64,000 nt of DNA from Oxytricha trifallax. Its lineage: Eukaryota > Ciliophora > Spirotrichea > Sporadotrichida > Oxytrichidae. Position numbers and translations under genes: made by a program. A model generated the notes under the pieces. That model was not told where the DNA came from. It was given only the letters and a program-made list of their open reading frames with translations, and ran no database searches. Shown piece by piece: positions 21,622 to 31,954 of the stretch. Where the stretch lies: contig ARYC01000132.1 of the NCBI GenBank assembly GCA_000711775.1, positions 124,001-188,000 on the forward strand. The letters run 5' to 3'. Positions within the stretch are counted from its first letter, which is position 1, and every line of letters begins with the position of its first letter.

Positions 21622-24600
21622 ATGAATTCCTTAAGAGACACTCTCGCAAAACTTAAAGAGTAGAAGTAAGCTTAAATATCTGCAAAAGGTGGGTCTGGGC
21701 AAACCTGGGTGAAGAAAGGGGACCTTGAGAAAGAAAGATAATAAATTTACATGAATGAGCAGAAGCAAAGAGAAGAGGAGAAGAGACAGAAGTAAGAGTT
21801 AAAATTGAAAGAAATTCAGTAAACTTATTCAAGCCTAGGAGACAGTAAACAATTGAGTGCGAATGGCTTAAATGGGTAGCATAATAAGTTTATATTTCTA
21901 GTTAGCATGAAAATATATGTTAAGAATATCTCAAAATTTATCATAAAATTTTATATTATTTAAATAAGTTAACAAGAGATTAAATAATGAGAGGGGTGTA
22001 AAAGGATCCTACTGAATAATTTAACGACACTAAATCTTAGAATCTAATTGAAGAAACTAAAAATGATAAATAAGAAGAGGAATTAATAATTCCATTATCA
22101 AAAGAAGAAGTAATGAGTTAACTAAGACAATTAAAGCAAGCTACTACTTTGTATGGAGAGACTGATAAAAAGAGATATTTGAGATTGCTGGATTGTTAAT
22201 AACAATTAGCTTCTGGTCTTCTTTAAATTGATGAAGAAACACTCAAGTCCTCTAAAACAGTGGAATCTGAAGTTGAATAACTCAATTAAATGAAGTATTG
22301 CTGGATTTTAATTTAATTTCCTAATATCTTAGAATTATGAGTATATTAGCAATAGCACTAATACAATAATTAGAGTCTTAAATGGAGGCTAATAAACAGA
22401 AGCAATTAGGATTGTAAAATTAGTAGCTATTAACTTAAAAGCAACAATAACAACAAAAATTCGGTGGATAAGCAGTTTAAGTAAACAGCATAGACGAGTA
22501 CATTCAAAACCCCAAAACCCCTTAGTGAGGTTTATAAGTGCTTTGATTTGTAGGGTATAGTTGGGGTCTTATTGGTTTTAACAAAATGCAGGTTTTATCA
22601 TAATTTAATGAATATTTAATGAATTTTAGTTTACTTAAATCATACAAATTTTATCTGCTTGCCTTTATTATATCTTTTGAACCTTGATCTCTCAAGAGGG
22701 TCAAGTATGTCATCTAATGTTTACCGAGGATAGTTAGGAGCTCTCACGATTATCATCTCTACTATACTTTTAATTTCTTAGCAGACATCATCTTACTTTA
22801 TATGTTTCTGAGCCAAACTTATTGATTATTTTTCATGCTTTGTACCAAAGTAAGACATACATTCCATGTCACTTTAATATATTGCTGCTACTGCCCAAAC
22901 ATCCCATTAAACAGAACCATTAGTCCAATTCTCTCTTATTGGGAAGTAACCTGGAGTACCAAGTACCTGTGCTAAAGTGACAATCTCCTATCTTAAAGCT
23001 CTATTGAAATCGATAACCACTACTTCTAAAGGGCAGAGATTTAGCATAACGTTTTCAGGCTTCAAATCTCTATGAACATATCCAAGTTCATGCAACTCCT
23101 TAACACCCTGAATCATATCTGAGAGTATATCGTTTAAATCATCAGGGTATCTATTGTGATATAGGTAGTCTCTCAGAGTCATCTCAAATTTCTTTAGCCT
23201 TAATGCGATGAAACCATAACTTAAAATAACACCATTTAGCTTAAGCAAATTCTTGCAGTCTTTTCTTTAGGCCTCTCTAAGTACCATGTATTCAATAGCA
23301 AACTCGTTCTAATACTGTTGGTTCTTAATAAGATAACTGAATGGATACACCTTGTATGCATACTCATCAACTACTATGAGCTTTGCTTTTGCAGGCACGT
23401 TTATATTCAAGTAGTTTTCAATACAAGAGCTGAGATCAACTGCATTTAATGCAGGTATATTCATAGCCTTCGCTTAGAAGCATGCTAAAATTGTATTACC
23501 TGCTGGCTGGTTCATCGATTCATATCGCTTCTGTCTCTTGAGTCTCTCTTGCTGCTCTCTTTATGACTCAAGAGTATTAGATTTTCTTTTACTGACTAGC
23601 ATAGTTTTTTAGTCTCTTAATCTTCAATCAAGAACTCACTGAGGTGATGCTTTTGCATATGCCTTTTAACTTTAGCTGAGTGAGTATATGATTTCATGCA
23701 TGACGTACACTAATACCTACCATCTACCTTTTCATGCTTGAAATAGATCTTGGCTTTGCCAGAATGTACCTCTTTAAGGTGTCTCTTCAAGCTTTGTTCA
23801 GTTGAGAAATGATTCTAGCAGTCTTCACATTAATATGTTTTCATCTTTTCGATTGGTTGCTGTTCTTTTAGCTCCTCAACATAATCAATTTAAGTTTAAA
23901 CCCCTATCTCTGCACTCTCCCTCTGGTTTAATACTTCTATGATAAAAACCTCTGCTTCAAATTCAAGAGCTCTTAGCTCTACCTCCCTCTCAACATAAAT
24001 GATTTCAGGCTTTTTAGTGGAGCCAAAGTTGAGCATTGATTGACCTGCTCCTAAAAGTGCCGCTCTACGATTTAAGTTGACCGCCATGTTTAAATTCAAA
24101 TTTAAATTTCTATTATAAATAAGCAAAAACCTCACTCGTTATACTAACTTTGTATAGGAGCTGGCACTGCAACTACAATGGTTGATTCTTAGATGTTAGA
24201 CATCATTTTTATACTTAGTTTATAACTATAAATTTTCTAATTTTATGCTGAATATTTTTAATTTTGGTACCAACTGAGAATAAATTCAGGTTGGTAATGG
24301 TACCAATTAGGTTTTGAACCATTTTGGAACTTTTCCATTAAAACCTCATTAGTTTAAAACTAGGTACTAATTAAGTTTTGTACTATTAAATTGGTACCAA
24401 TTAAAATTAAACGAATTTAGTACCAGTACTAATTAAATTTAAACAAATTTAGTACTAATTTAATGGAACTAAATTGATAAAAATGGAGCTCAATCACTGC
24501 AGTTTGTTACAGCTTCTGCAAACTTTCTCCACGTATCTTGCAGGGTTGACCTCCTAAAAGATGCCCATATTTAATAGTAAGATTTTAAACAAAAGGATCC

Positions 24601-27167
24601 AGAAGTCTATAAGTTATAATTTGAAATTCATTAATAGGGAGAGGAACAAAGATGGAATCACTCAATGATCAAATGAAAAGAGTCGAGGCTCAAGAAATGA
24701 TATCAAGATTCAGAAGTAAGGAAGATCTCTATCGATACCAAACTTTAAATAGTAAGATAACATGATGACTATTAACATATTATACAGTTGGTTTAATCCT
24801 TCCAACGATGGAAGGTACCAAAATTTCATTCTTGAAAGCAATACTTTGTGAGGAGAAGAAAGCTTTTAAAATAAAGAGATTAAACTAATAGAAATTCCCA
24901 ACGACCCTGAGATTTCAGTCACTAATCTTTATGAGGATGCCATGTAAGATGAGGAAGTGGTAGTTTACCTTCCTACCAAGAAACAACTCTCTAATAAACT
25001 CCCAAAGAGGAACTTCTTCTTGGGTGTTCTTGGTACAATAAAAGAGGATTATCTCAGAGAAATTATTGAAGAAGCACATAAGAAACGATATTCTATTTCT
25101 CCTGAAGACTAGAAGAAGCAAGGCATACTTATAAGCTCAGCTTGGCTAGAGGAACTTAAGAAGCATCCTTATCTTTCAAGTAAGCTTTGACATACAACTT
25201 TGAAGGAAAATCTGGCACTGGTATATATCTTATGAAAGAGCATGCTAAGGTTCATAGAGAGAGAAAGTCACAGAAAATTCATGAAGTGAGCAAGAGACTT
25301 TATAAAGATGTTTAAAAGCCAGATGAAATGAACATAGATGCAGGAGCTGGCACAAAGAGAAGAAATATGGGCCCAAGCAAGCCATAAGAAGAGGAGAAGA
25401 AAGAGAAGCCAAACCCATTTATGGGCCAGTTTAATATGTGAATATATTCATTCGTTTAAATCTAAAACTTATTTATAAACATTCATTCTTCCCTCTCTCG
25501 CACAAATTGTTGTCTTATCTACGCTCACTCTCTTACAGCTGCTTTGAATCAAGTCTACTGTATCGATGGGCAAGTCATGCATAAGATGATACAGCAGAAG
25601 CTTCTTGTAGTGAGTCTTTATTTAACTCCAGTAGAATTCTATTCCATTAAATTAAGGGCTGTAAGGAACGTTGTATACAGGAGTTATGTTTAACTCTTCA
25701 TAAGCTTTCTTAGACTCCTTAGTCTTATGAACTGATAGGTTATCAACAAACAGGATGATCTCTTGGTTGCTATACTTCTCTCTGAGCTTATGTAGGAACT
25801 CTATATACTACTCTCGCTTAATAGAGCAAGGGTGAATCACATAACTCTCTAAGCCTGAATCTTCACTTATACCTGATAAAATTGCATGAGTGACTACCTT
25901 TACTTTTTAGTCATAAACTTCTATGTTATCATAATTCTTGTACCATGACTTATTAATAAAAGTGTTGAACGTAAACACAGCTTCATCTGCATGTACTAAC
26001 TTGATGTTATTATCAATAGCTCTCTGCATTTAATCATATATATAGTTTAAATTATTGCTATAAAATGGCACTGTAAAATCAATCACTCTCTTTCTCTGTT
26101 GACAGTCTTGAAAGTAATACCATTTCGTCTGACAGCTCGTTAGTCAAGAGGAAAGTGAGCCCAATACTTTAATGTCTTAGAGTCACAGAGATAGTCAATA
26201 TGGACCTGTGAGAACTTTTATTTCTTGCAGGATGTTTTCAAGAGCCTGAGTTATAATGTTAAACAGCTAACAAGCAATGATGGCTAACAGTTGAGGCACT
26301 CTTGTGTAGGAGTCTTGCTATGGCTGTATAATTCAACACTGGTTTGACTTAGTCTATATTAATACTTGTACCATACCTAAGCTTAAGCAGTAAATCTAAA
26401 TATTACTCATCATAAATAGACCCTAAATTTCGCTAATTTCTATTTCTCATTTTGCAAATTGGCCTAATTTCTGTACTAACCCCAATAAGACCCCAACTAT
26501 ACCCTACAAATCAAAGCACTTATAAACCTCACTAAGGGGTTTTGGGGTTTTGATTGGTCTGTACAAAACAGAGGATGAGTTAAAAATTGGCGACAGAAAT
26601 ATCAATGACTTAGTTGAAATTAAAGAGAAGAACAATTAAACTTTCAGGAACTATAAGAAATTTGAGAATGCTTGCAAGAGACACCCACCAGAAGAGAAAT
26701 GCCTAGTCATCTATTTATGGTGCAAGAAAATGCTCAAAGCTTGGGAGAATGAGCTACTTGAAAAATCAGAAGATTTTCTGAGAAGTGCTGAGGGAAAGCA
26801 AGAAATAAGTACTTAGAAGCAATGCACTCGTCACTGCAAACCTTTCTTTAAGCAACTTAAAAAGAAGCAAATCAATGATGAAATTATGGATGGCGTGTAC
26901 CTCATCATTCAGTACACATTGATGAAGGAGTATGTGAGAGCTCATGATAAATATTTGGAACTCGCAATTGGAAATGCTCCCTGGCCTATGGGAGTCACTA
27001 TGGTAGGTATTCACGAGAGAGCGGGAAGATCTAAGATTTTCTCAAGTTAGGTTGCACATATTCTTAACGATGAAAATCAGAGAAAAACCTTATAAGCTGT
27101 AAAAAGATTGCTAACTGTATGTCAAAGAATATTTCCAACGGATCCATCTAGATGTGTTACTAATTGA
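21622..27167 (+). CDS. PRP18: Pre-mRNA-splicing factor Prp18, split by a TBE transposon
   Basis: Prp18 acts in the second step of pre-mRNA splicing with the U5 snRNP. The N terminus (MNSLRDTLAKLKEQKQ) and the C-terminal Prp18 domain are clear. The highly conserved loop reads NAPWPMGVTMVGIHER and is followed by IFPTDPSRC near the end; TGA is at 27165-27167. Introns: about 21876-21976 and 22295-22332. A complete 4,048-bp TBE element (22505-26552) sits inside the frame. Flanking codons are GAG-TAC-ATT | ATT-GGT-CTG, and removing the element with one ATT copy restores the frame exactly. So the gene is intact only after precise germline excision. The region just before the insertion is Gln-rich. 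Length after excision is close to the family norm. Confidence 0.93.
22505..22575 (+). repeat. TBE left terminal inverted repeat
   Basis: 71 bp, starting with two C4A4-type units, an exact reverse complement of 26482-26552. Confidence 0.95.
22640..23602 (-). CDS. TBE-encoded protein kinase-like ORF
   Basis: A 320-codon frame from ATG at 23602 to TGA at 22640. It shows a kinase C-lobe with HRDLKPENVMLN (catalytic loop) and VVVIDFNRAL in place of the canonical DFG segment: Asp-Phe-Asn instead of Asp-Phe-Gly. No clear glycine loop is seen. In TBE elements kinase and zinc-finger domains belong to one ~57-kDa product; here they are in two frames overlapping by about 90 bp, which suggests a frameshift in this copy or two separate ORFs. 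Confidence 0.8.
23512..24135 (-). CDS. TBE-encoded C2H2 zinc-finger ORF
   Basis: ATG at 24135 (or 24087, MAVNLNRRAALLGAG) to TGA at 23512. Two C2H2 fingers are visible: YQCEDCQNHFSTEQSLKRH..H and YQCTSCMKSYTHSAKVKRH..H. Both use TAA or TAG as Gln in the Y-Q-C motif. It is probably the N-terminal half of the TBE ~57-kDa protein, whose kinase half continues in the overlapping frame. A DNA-binding role in transposition is inferred. Confidence 0.8.
24260..24480. repeat. Degenerate GGTACCAATTA-type repeats between divergent TBE ORFs
   Basis: At least seven related motifs (GGTACCAA, GGTACTAATTAA, AGTACTAATTTAA) recur in both orientations in the ~340-bp spacer between the zinc-finger ORF (-) and the 22-kDa ORF (+). 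This is a plausible shared promoter or transposase-binding region; inference only. Confidence 0.55.
24480..25441 (+). pseudogene. TBE ~22-kDa ORF, frame-broken copy
   Basis: Coding-like blocks occur in more than one frame: GAQSLQFVTASANFLHV near 24490, MESLNDQMKRVEAQEMIS from 24652, NKEIKLIEIPNDPEISV from 24875, and a charged tail ending PNPFMGQFNM at TGA 25439-25441. An in-frame TGA lies near 24850. GT-AG-like gaps at about 24745-24785 and 25180-25206 could be read as tiny introns, but TBE ORFs are normally intronless. I therefore call it degenerate. Confidence 0.6.
25448..26450 (-). pseudogene. TBE ~42-kDa DDE transposase, frame-broken copy
   Basis: ATG at 26450 and TGA at 25448. It has an N-terminal helix-turn-helix-like part (NYTAIARLLHKSASTVSHH), then the DDE core: first Asp in LVHADEAVFTF, second in IILFVDNLSVHKTK, and Glu in VPYSPQFNGIEFYWSQIK. 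The last is the IS630/Tc1 signature. The span is not a multiple of three and the frame must change about twice (near 26280 and 26150), so this copy probably makes no full-length transposase. Confidence 0.85.
26482..26552 (-). repeat. TBE right terminal inverted repeat
   Basis: 71 bp, exact reverse complement of 22505-22575, ending in G4T4-type repeats, followed by the ATT duplication. Confidence 0.95.
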
Positions 27168-27279
27168 ATTAACTTAATTATAATTTAAACAAATTAATTT
27201 CTTAATAAACCTTAAGTTCTAGTGTTTGATTATATTTGAAATTATATAAAATTTTTTTCTCAATTAAGTTTAATTTTTA

Positions 27280-28397
27280 ATGGCAACATTAACTGGCGGT
27301 GGAGGTATATTAGGAGCTATAAATACAATCTCCGCTATAAAAGAAGGCCGTTCAGTTCGAAAATATCGTATATGTGTTTTAGGGCCCTCATTTGTAGGAA
27401 AAACCTCAATTATAAATAGATTCATAAATAATTCATTCTCAACCTACTATGAACCTACACTACATGCATAAATTTATCGCAGAGCTTTCAATATTCTTGA
27501 AGACCAAGATGTAGATCCTTAATTTGTGGAATTAGAGATAATAGACGTTTTCCCTCATGATCATCCCTTACTGGATAAAGACCCAGATTACAGTGATCTT
27601 GCCCGTGAGATGTCAATTACCCTGAATGATATAGTTAAGAATAATTTCGGGACAGACGCATCTTCAAAAATTCACGGCTACATGTTCATATATGACGCGA
27701 GCAATAAGTTTACTTTCGACACACTATCATGTTTAATGGAGACTATTAAAGAAATAGAGAAAAGTGAGCGCAGAGGCAAAAAATCAATGATGTATTAGCC
27801 TAAGAAACTTGTAATTGGAAATAAAAAAGACTTAAAACGAAAGAAATAGGTGCTGGAGAAAAATGACTTGAAAAAGTTGGAAGGTATGAGATATCGAGAG
27901 GTAAGTGCTTTGACTAATCAAGGAATATAAGAAGCTTTCAAAATTCTGATTGGAGATATAAATAGTTGCAACATACTTCATAAGGAATTTTATGATTTGG
28001 AAAAAATGAAAAATCGTGAATAAGATGAACTCAAAGAAATGGAGGTATGTCTATTATCACGCAGATTTTTTATTCAAATTCTCATATATAATTTAGGAGT
28101 ATGGAGGTAAAAACATGAGAAGTAAAAGTTAAGGAGGACTTTTTGGGATGCTTCCTTTCGGTGGCTGTTATGGAGTATTTTAAAATTATAAAAATTAGAG
28201 TTATTTTATAGACCAGAGACGATGGAACCGATGAAGAAGAATAGTAATATTCAAGTCAAGAAGAATATGATGAAAACGATCCAAAGAACTCTCAAAGAGA
28301 TACTAAAGGAGGCTTAAATTAATCAGGAACAAAGGGCAAGAATAACAATGATAGTGAAAGTGTGAATAATGAAGAGACTAATTGTAATATATATTGA
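27280..28397 (+). CDS. Ras/Rab-like small GTPase with a divergent switch II and long C-terminal tail
   Basis: ATG at 27280 (MATLTGGGGILGAI). G1/P-loop GPSFVGKTS, a switch-I-like YEPTLHAQ, G4 NKKD (VIGNKKDLKR) and G5 SAL (EVSALTNQG) are present. The G3 position, normally DTAGQ, reads IIDVFPHDHPLL, so the conserved DxxG glycine is missing. Introns 28045-28096 and 28175-28211 are GT-AG. The C terminus is long, acidic and Asn/Ser-rich, without a CaaX or double-Cys prenylation motif, ending NCNIY at TGA 28395-28397. Binding of nucleotide seems likely, while normal GTP hydrolysis seems doubtful; both are inference. It starts 112 bp after Prp18 on the same strand. Confidence 0.8.
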
Positions 28398-28422
28398 TTA
28401 ATATAACATTATCCAATATCAG

Positions 28423-28842
28423 TATTGTAGGAATACAATCGAAATTGGGAAATTTAATTAAATTAAAATTATTTTATTTCAAAATAGTGGCAGTTTAAGT
28501 TGGCCAATTTAAACGATCTTGTGCTCATTCGATAGAGAATTCAAAATTAGCTGGACTTTATTATTGGCGGTAATATTATATCGCATACCTGCAGCGAGAT
28601 AACTTGACTTTAATGTGAGGGTATAATTTAATGAGTTTAGATGAGTTTAATTGAAGTCGAGTTATCTCGCTCCAGGGATGCAATAAAATATTAACGCCGG
28701 TAATAAAGTCCAGCTAATTTTGAATTCTCTATCGAATGAGACCGAGATTGTTTAAATTGGCCATCTTAAACTGCCAATAAATTTTATTTATTTAAAATTT
28801 AATTATAATTAATTTTCCAAATTCAAATTTATTCCTACAATA
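28423..28842. mobile_element. 420-bp TA-bounded fold-back element
   Basis: TATTGTAGGAAT at the left is mirrored by ATTCCTACAATA at the right. Inner arms (about 28490-28615 and 28650-28790) pair extensively but imperfectly (GTCCAGCTAATTTTGAATTC class sequence). The arms carry no open frame. It lies between the GTPase (+) and a coiled-coil gene (-), so here it is intergenic, not obviously inside a reading frame. MITE-like. Confidence 0.75.
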
Positions 28843-28963
28843 TAAGAAATTCTTTTAAAATTATGCTTTTTATTTTGATAATTATTACTTTAATCAAAAC
28901 ATATCTTATTGTATTTTCTGCTTGTTATGTCTTTTACTCATTTTTTATTATTATTTAATAGCT

Positions 28964-31587
28964 TCACTATACTGTGTCCTCAAACTCAATTCCATATTAA
29001 CTGGTTAGTTCTTTCTTTAAATCCTGCAGCTTCTTCAATTCATCCAAAAAGTTCTCAGTCTTATTCAATTATTGCTTGACTTTTTCTAGGCTATTCTTTG
29101 CTTAATCAGCTGTCTAAACAAGACAATAATGTATTCCAGAGTTTTTCTAGACTTTACTCTTTTCTGCAATTAGATAGTCTTTACTTTCATAATTAGACTA
29201 CTAATTATCATTATTATATATGCTTAGCATCTTTTAGAGATATCTGTAAGTGCTTCGTTTCTTCACTTGCACTATTTTATCCTGGCTTAAATACTATTCT
29301 TGACTATTCCTTTCTTAAAACTAATTGTTTTAACTGAGGTTTGAGAAAGGATAGAAATTAGGCTGTCTTTAGTTCTATTAATCCTACTAACTTTAAAAAT
29401 TTGATTCTTGTGACTATTTTGCATTTTTAAGCAAATGTTACTCTTGCTATAATTTCCTGGTCATTGAGATTATGTCCTGAGCTTCTTAATACTTCAATGA
29501 ATTCATCTCTTGTTAGTTTTTATCAATAATGAGATTATTATTATAATCCTTCTCATCACTCTATAGTTATTCCAATGTGTACTCTTACAACGTGCTATTA
29601 TTGTTTTGATTTTTTAATAGCTCTTACTGTTTCTTTTAGAGCAATTTTTATAGTTCCCTATCTTGAGATTCTTGGTCTTTTGTTATTTTTTATATGTATT
29701 TCTAGTACCAATTTTTGTCTTTTAAGATATCTCGCATATCATCCTCTTCCTAGCGAAGTCTAGTTTCTAATTCGTTAATCATTTTTTATTATTGCTATGG
29801 TTACTATTGATTTTTAATAGCTGCTTATTTCTTCTGTCTGTCTAATTATTTAGGCTTAATAATCGGAAAAAGCAATTAATGAGCAAATTTTTAATATTTA
29901 AAGCTTGATAATTTGGTTGATATCAATTTCTCTGTCACTCTCTAAACTCAATTCACCCTCTTGTAGCCTCCTATAGATCTATCTCTCCAACATTTTTCTT
30001 TGTTTAATTTTATCTTTCTCAGCTTGAATGCTGCTTTTTCTTCTCCTCCCTCTTCCACGCTTTTTTGGGATAATATTTCCATCATCGTCCAGTTTTTCCC
30101 CTATAAACTCCTCTAGGATTTTCTTAATTATACTATGCTTATCTTTGTATTTTCTAATCAGCTATGTATTGGGTTGAGAAAATTGAGATTACTATGTCAA
30201 AATATTGCCTAGATTTGGCTTTGTATTTCTTTCCTCAATTATTACTTCATTACCATCCTATTCTTTAGTAGCTTTTAAGTTACTTAGATCCTCCCTTTAA
30301 ATTTATGAGGATTAGTTATTAATAGACTTCTACTCTATGTTAAATAAATTTTCTTGTTATTTTTGAGAATCAGTGCGAATCTTTGAGTTGCCGTAGTCAC
30401 TTTTAAATTTAGAACTGTCTTCACCTGTTCCTAATTACTGCATAAGCAATTTTCGCTATTCTTTCTTCGCTCTTAATTCGTTTTTTCTTTTTTCCAAATA
30501 AAATTATCTCTCAAACATCTTTTCGTATTATTAAATTTTCTTGTAGTCCCTGTCGTGAACTGATAATTGCGAGGATTATATAAAAGTAAAAACTAATAAA
30601 ACATATCTCATTAATTATACGAAAATTCTCTAATAATATTACATAGAAGCAATACTAATTAGAGCTATGATTAGTTTTATGAAAAGATGACTTAGTTCCT
30701 AAAGTTTTATGCATACTTTGACTGCTTTTCCTAATTGATTTCAGTTCCCGTAGCTTTAATTTTGATTGAATTGTCTTCGACTTTTTGTCCTCCATTTATA
30801 CCAGAAATTATATTTTATAAATGTAACATAATTGGCTACTACTAGCTTATTATAAATTTTCAATATCTCTCTATCTTCCCAGATATAGATTATAAATTAC
30901 TCTATTAGAATTTGCATTATTAAGTAGAATTTATTCCCTTAAAAATTGCTGTTAGCTCTGTCCAGTCACAAGTTGCTATTAAGATTAAATTGCATTCATG
31001 GGCAGAATCTCATGACTCATGAATGAATTGTTCATATTTGTAGCATTATGATGAGTGTTGTGACTGTATTAGGTTTATTTCTAGACTTAATCGTTCGTCA
31101 GTAGACTTCTTATGAAACTCTACTCATCAAAGTGCATCATTGACATGTAATTATTCTGATTCTTTGTGTAATTTTAATTTGTGGCTAAGTCCACGGATCG
31201 ATCTAAACTAGCTGGAACATTGCCCTTGCGTTTTTAAGCTTGTCTTACTGAATAGCGCACACCCCCTTAAACAGCAAATGGTGGAGGCCTCTTAGAATTC
31301 TCTATTTTAGTAGCTTCAAAAGTTTACAAATCTGTGAAGGGAGGTTTCTGATTCTTCTTTGATTTTTAGTTCTTTACTGATTCATCTCTTACTTTAATTG
31401 GATTTCTCCCTTAATCTCGATCGCTGTTCTCCAAAAGTAAATTCTCTTTGATATGAAAATCTGAGGATTTTGGACTTATTTGAATGTCTACTCCGTCTTA
31501 ATCATCTATGTTGGTTTGATCGTCATTCGAAGTTACTTCATCTAATTTTGGACTGTCGATGAAGTTTTAAGCATTTTAAGGCATCAT
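28964..31587 (-). CDS. Large coiled-coil protein, function unknown
   Basis: ATG at 31587 (MMPQNAQNFIDSPKLDE) to TGA at 28964. The N-terminal ~250 residues are Ser/Asn/Gln-rich. A basic cluster (PKKRGRGRRKSS), possibly a nuclear localisation signal, lies near 30050. The C-terminal half is coiled coil (for example KVKQQLNKTENFLDELKK). Frames change near 30620-30560, 29880 and 29560, consistent with introns or IESs, none resolved to the base. There is no catalytic domain, signal peptide or membrane helix. The 5' end lies 368 bp from the SNF1-like kinase stop, on the same strand. Not recognised. Confidence 0.65.
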
Positions 31588-31954
31588 ATTTAGAGAATTT
31601 AATTCATTTTTGTTTTATTAAAACTCTTTCATTCAAATTATAACGAGATGAAATTAAGTAAGACTATTTATAGATAAAAAAATTTATAAAAATTATAATA
31701 AGATAGCTTTATGGTTAATGCTACATTTTTAAGTTAATTTTCAGATTAGATATTATTATATTTTACAATATTAAGTTGAGTGATATTTCTATTTTCTAAA
31801 TAATATATTAACAATACTTTTTTAATTAATTATTTTACATTCTTGATTCTAGTCTCATTAAAATATAGGGCTTTACATACTGATACTGTCTGAAATTATA
31901 ATTAGATTCAAGTTTTTTTAATATAAATTTTGAATTAATATTAAAAAAAACTTC
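31588..31954. other. AT-rich spacer
   Basis: Between the coiled-coil gene's start and the kinase gene's stop, both on the minus strand. No gene, repeat or RNA seen. Confidence 0.5.

Larger units (their letters stand above)
22505..26552. mobile_element. TBE (telomere-bearing element) transposon, Tc1/mariner-IS630 superfamily
   Basis: 4,048 bp with perfect ~71-bp terminal inverted repeats that begin CAAAACCCCAAAACCCC, that is C4A4 telomere-type repeats, and an ATT target duplication (22502-22504, 26553-26555). Size, ends, target and gene set match the TBE family of Oxytricha: a DDE transposase, a ~22-kDa ORF, and a zinc-finger/kinase product. The zinc-finger and kinase frames and the transposase lie on the minus strand, the 22-kDa frame on the plus strand. 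The termini are intact while at least two of the ORFs contain frame breaks, so this copy may depend on transposase from other copies for its removal. Confidence 0.95.
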
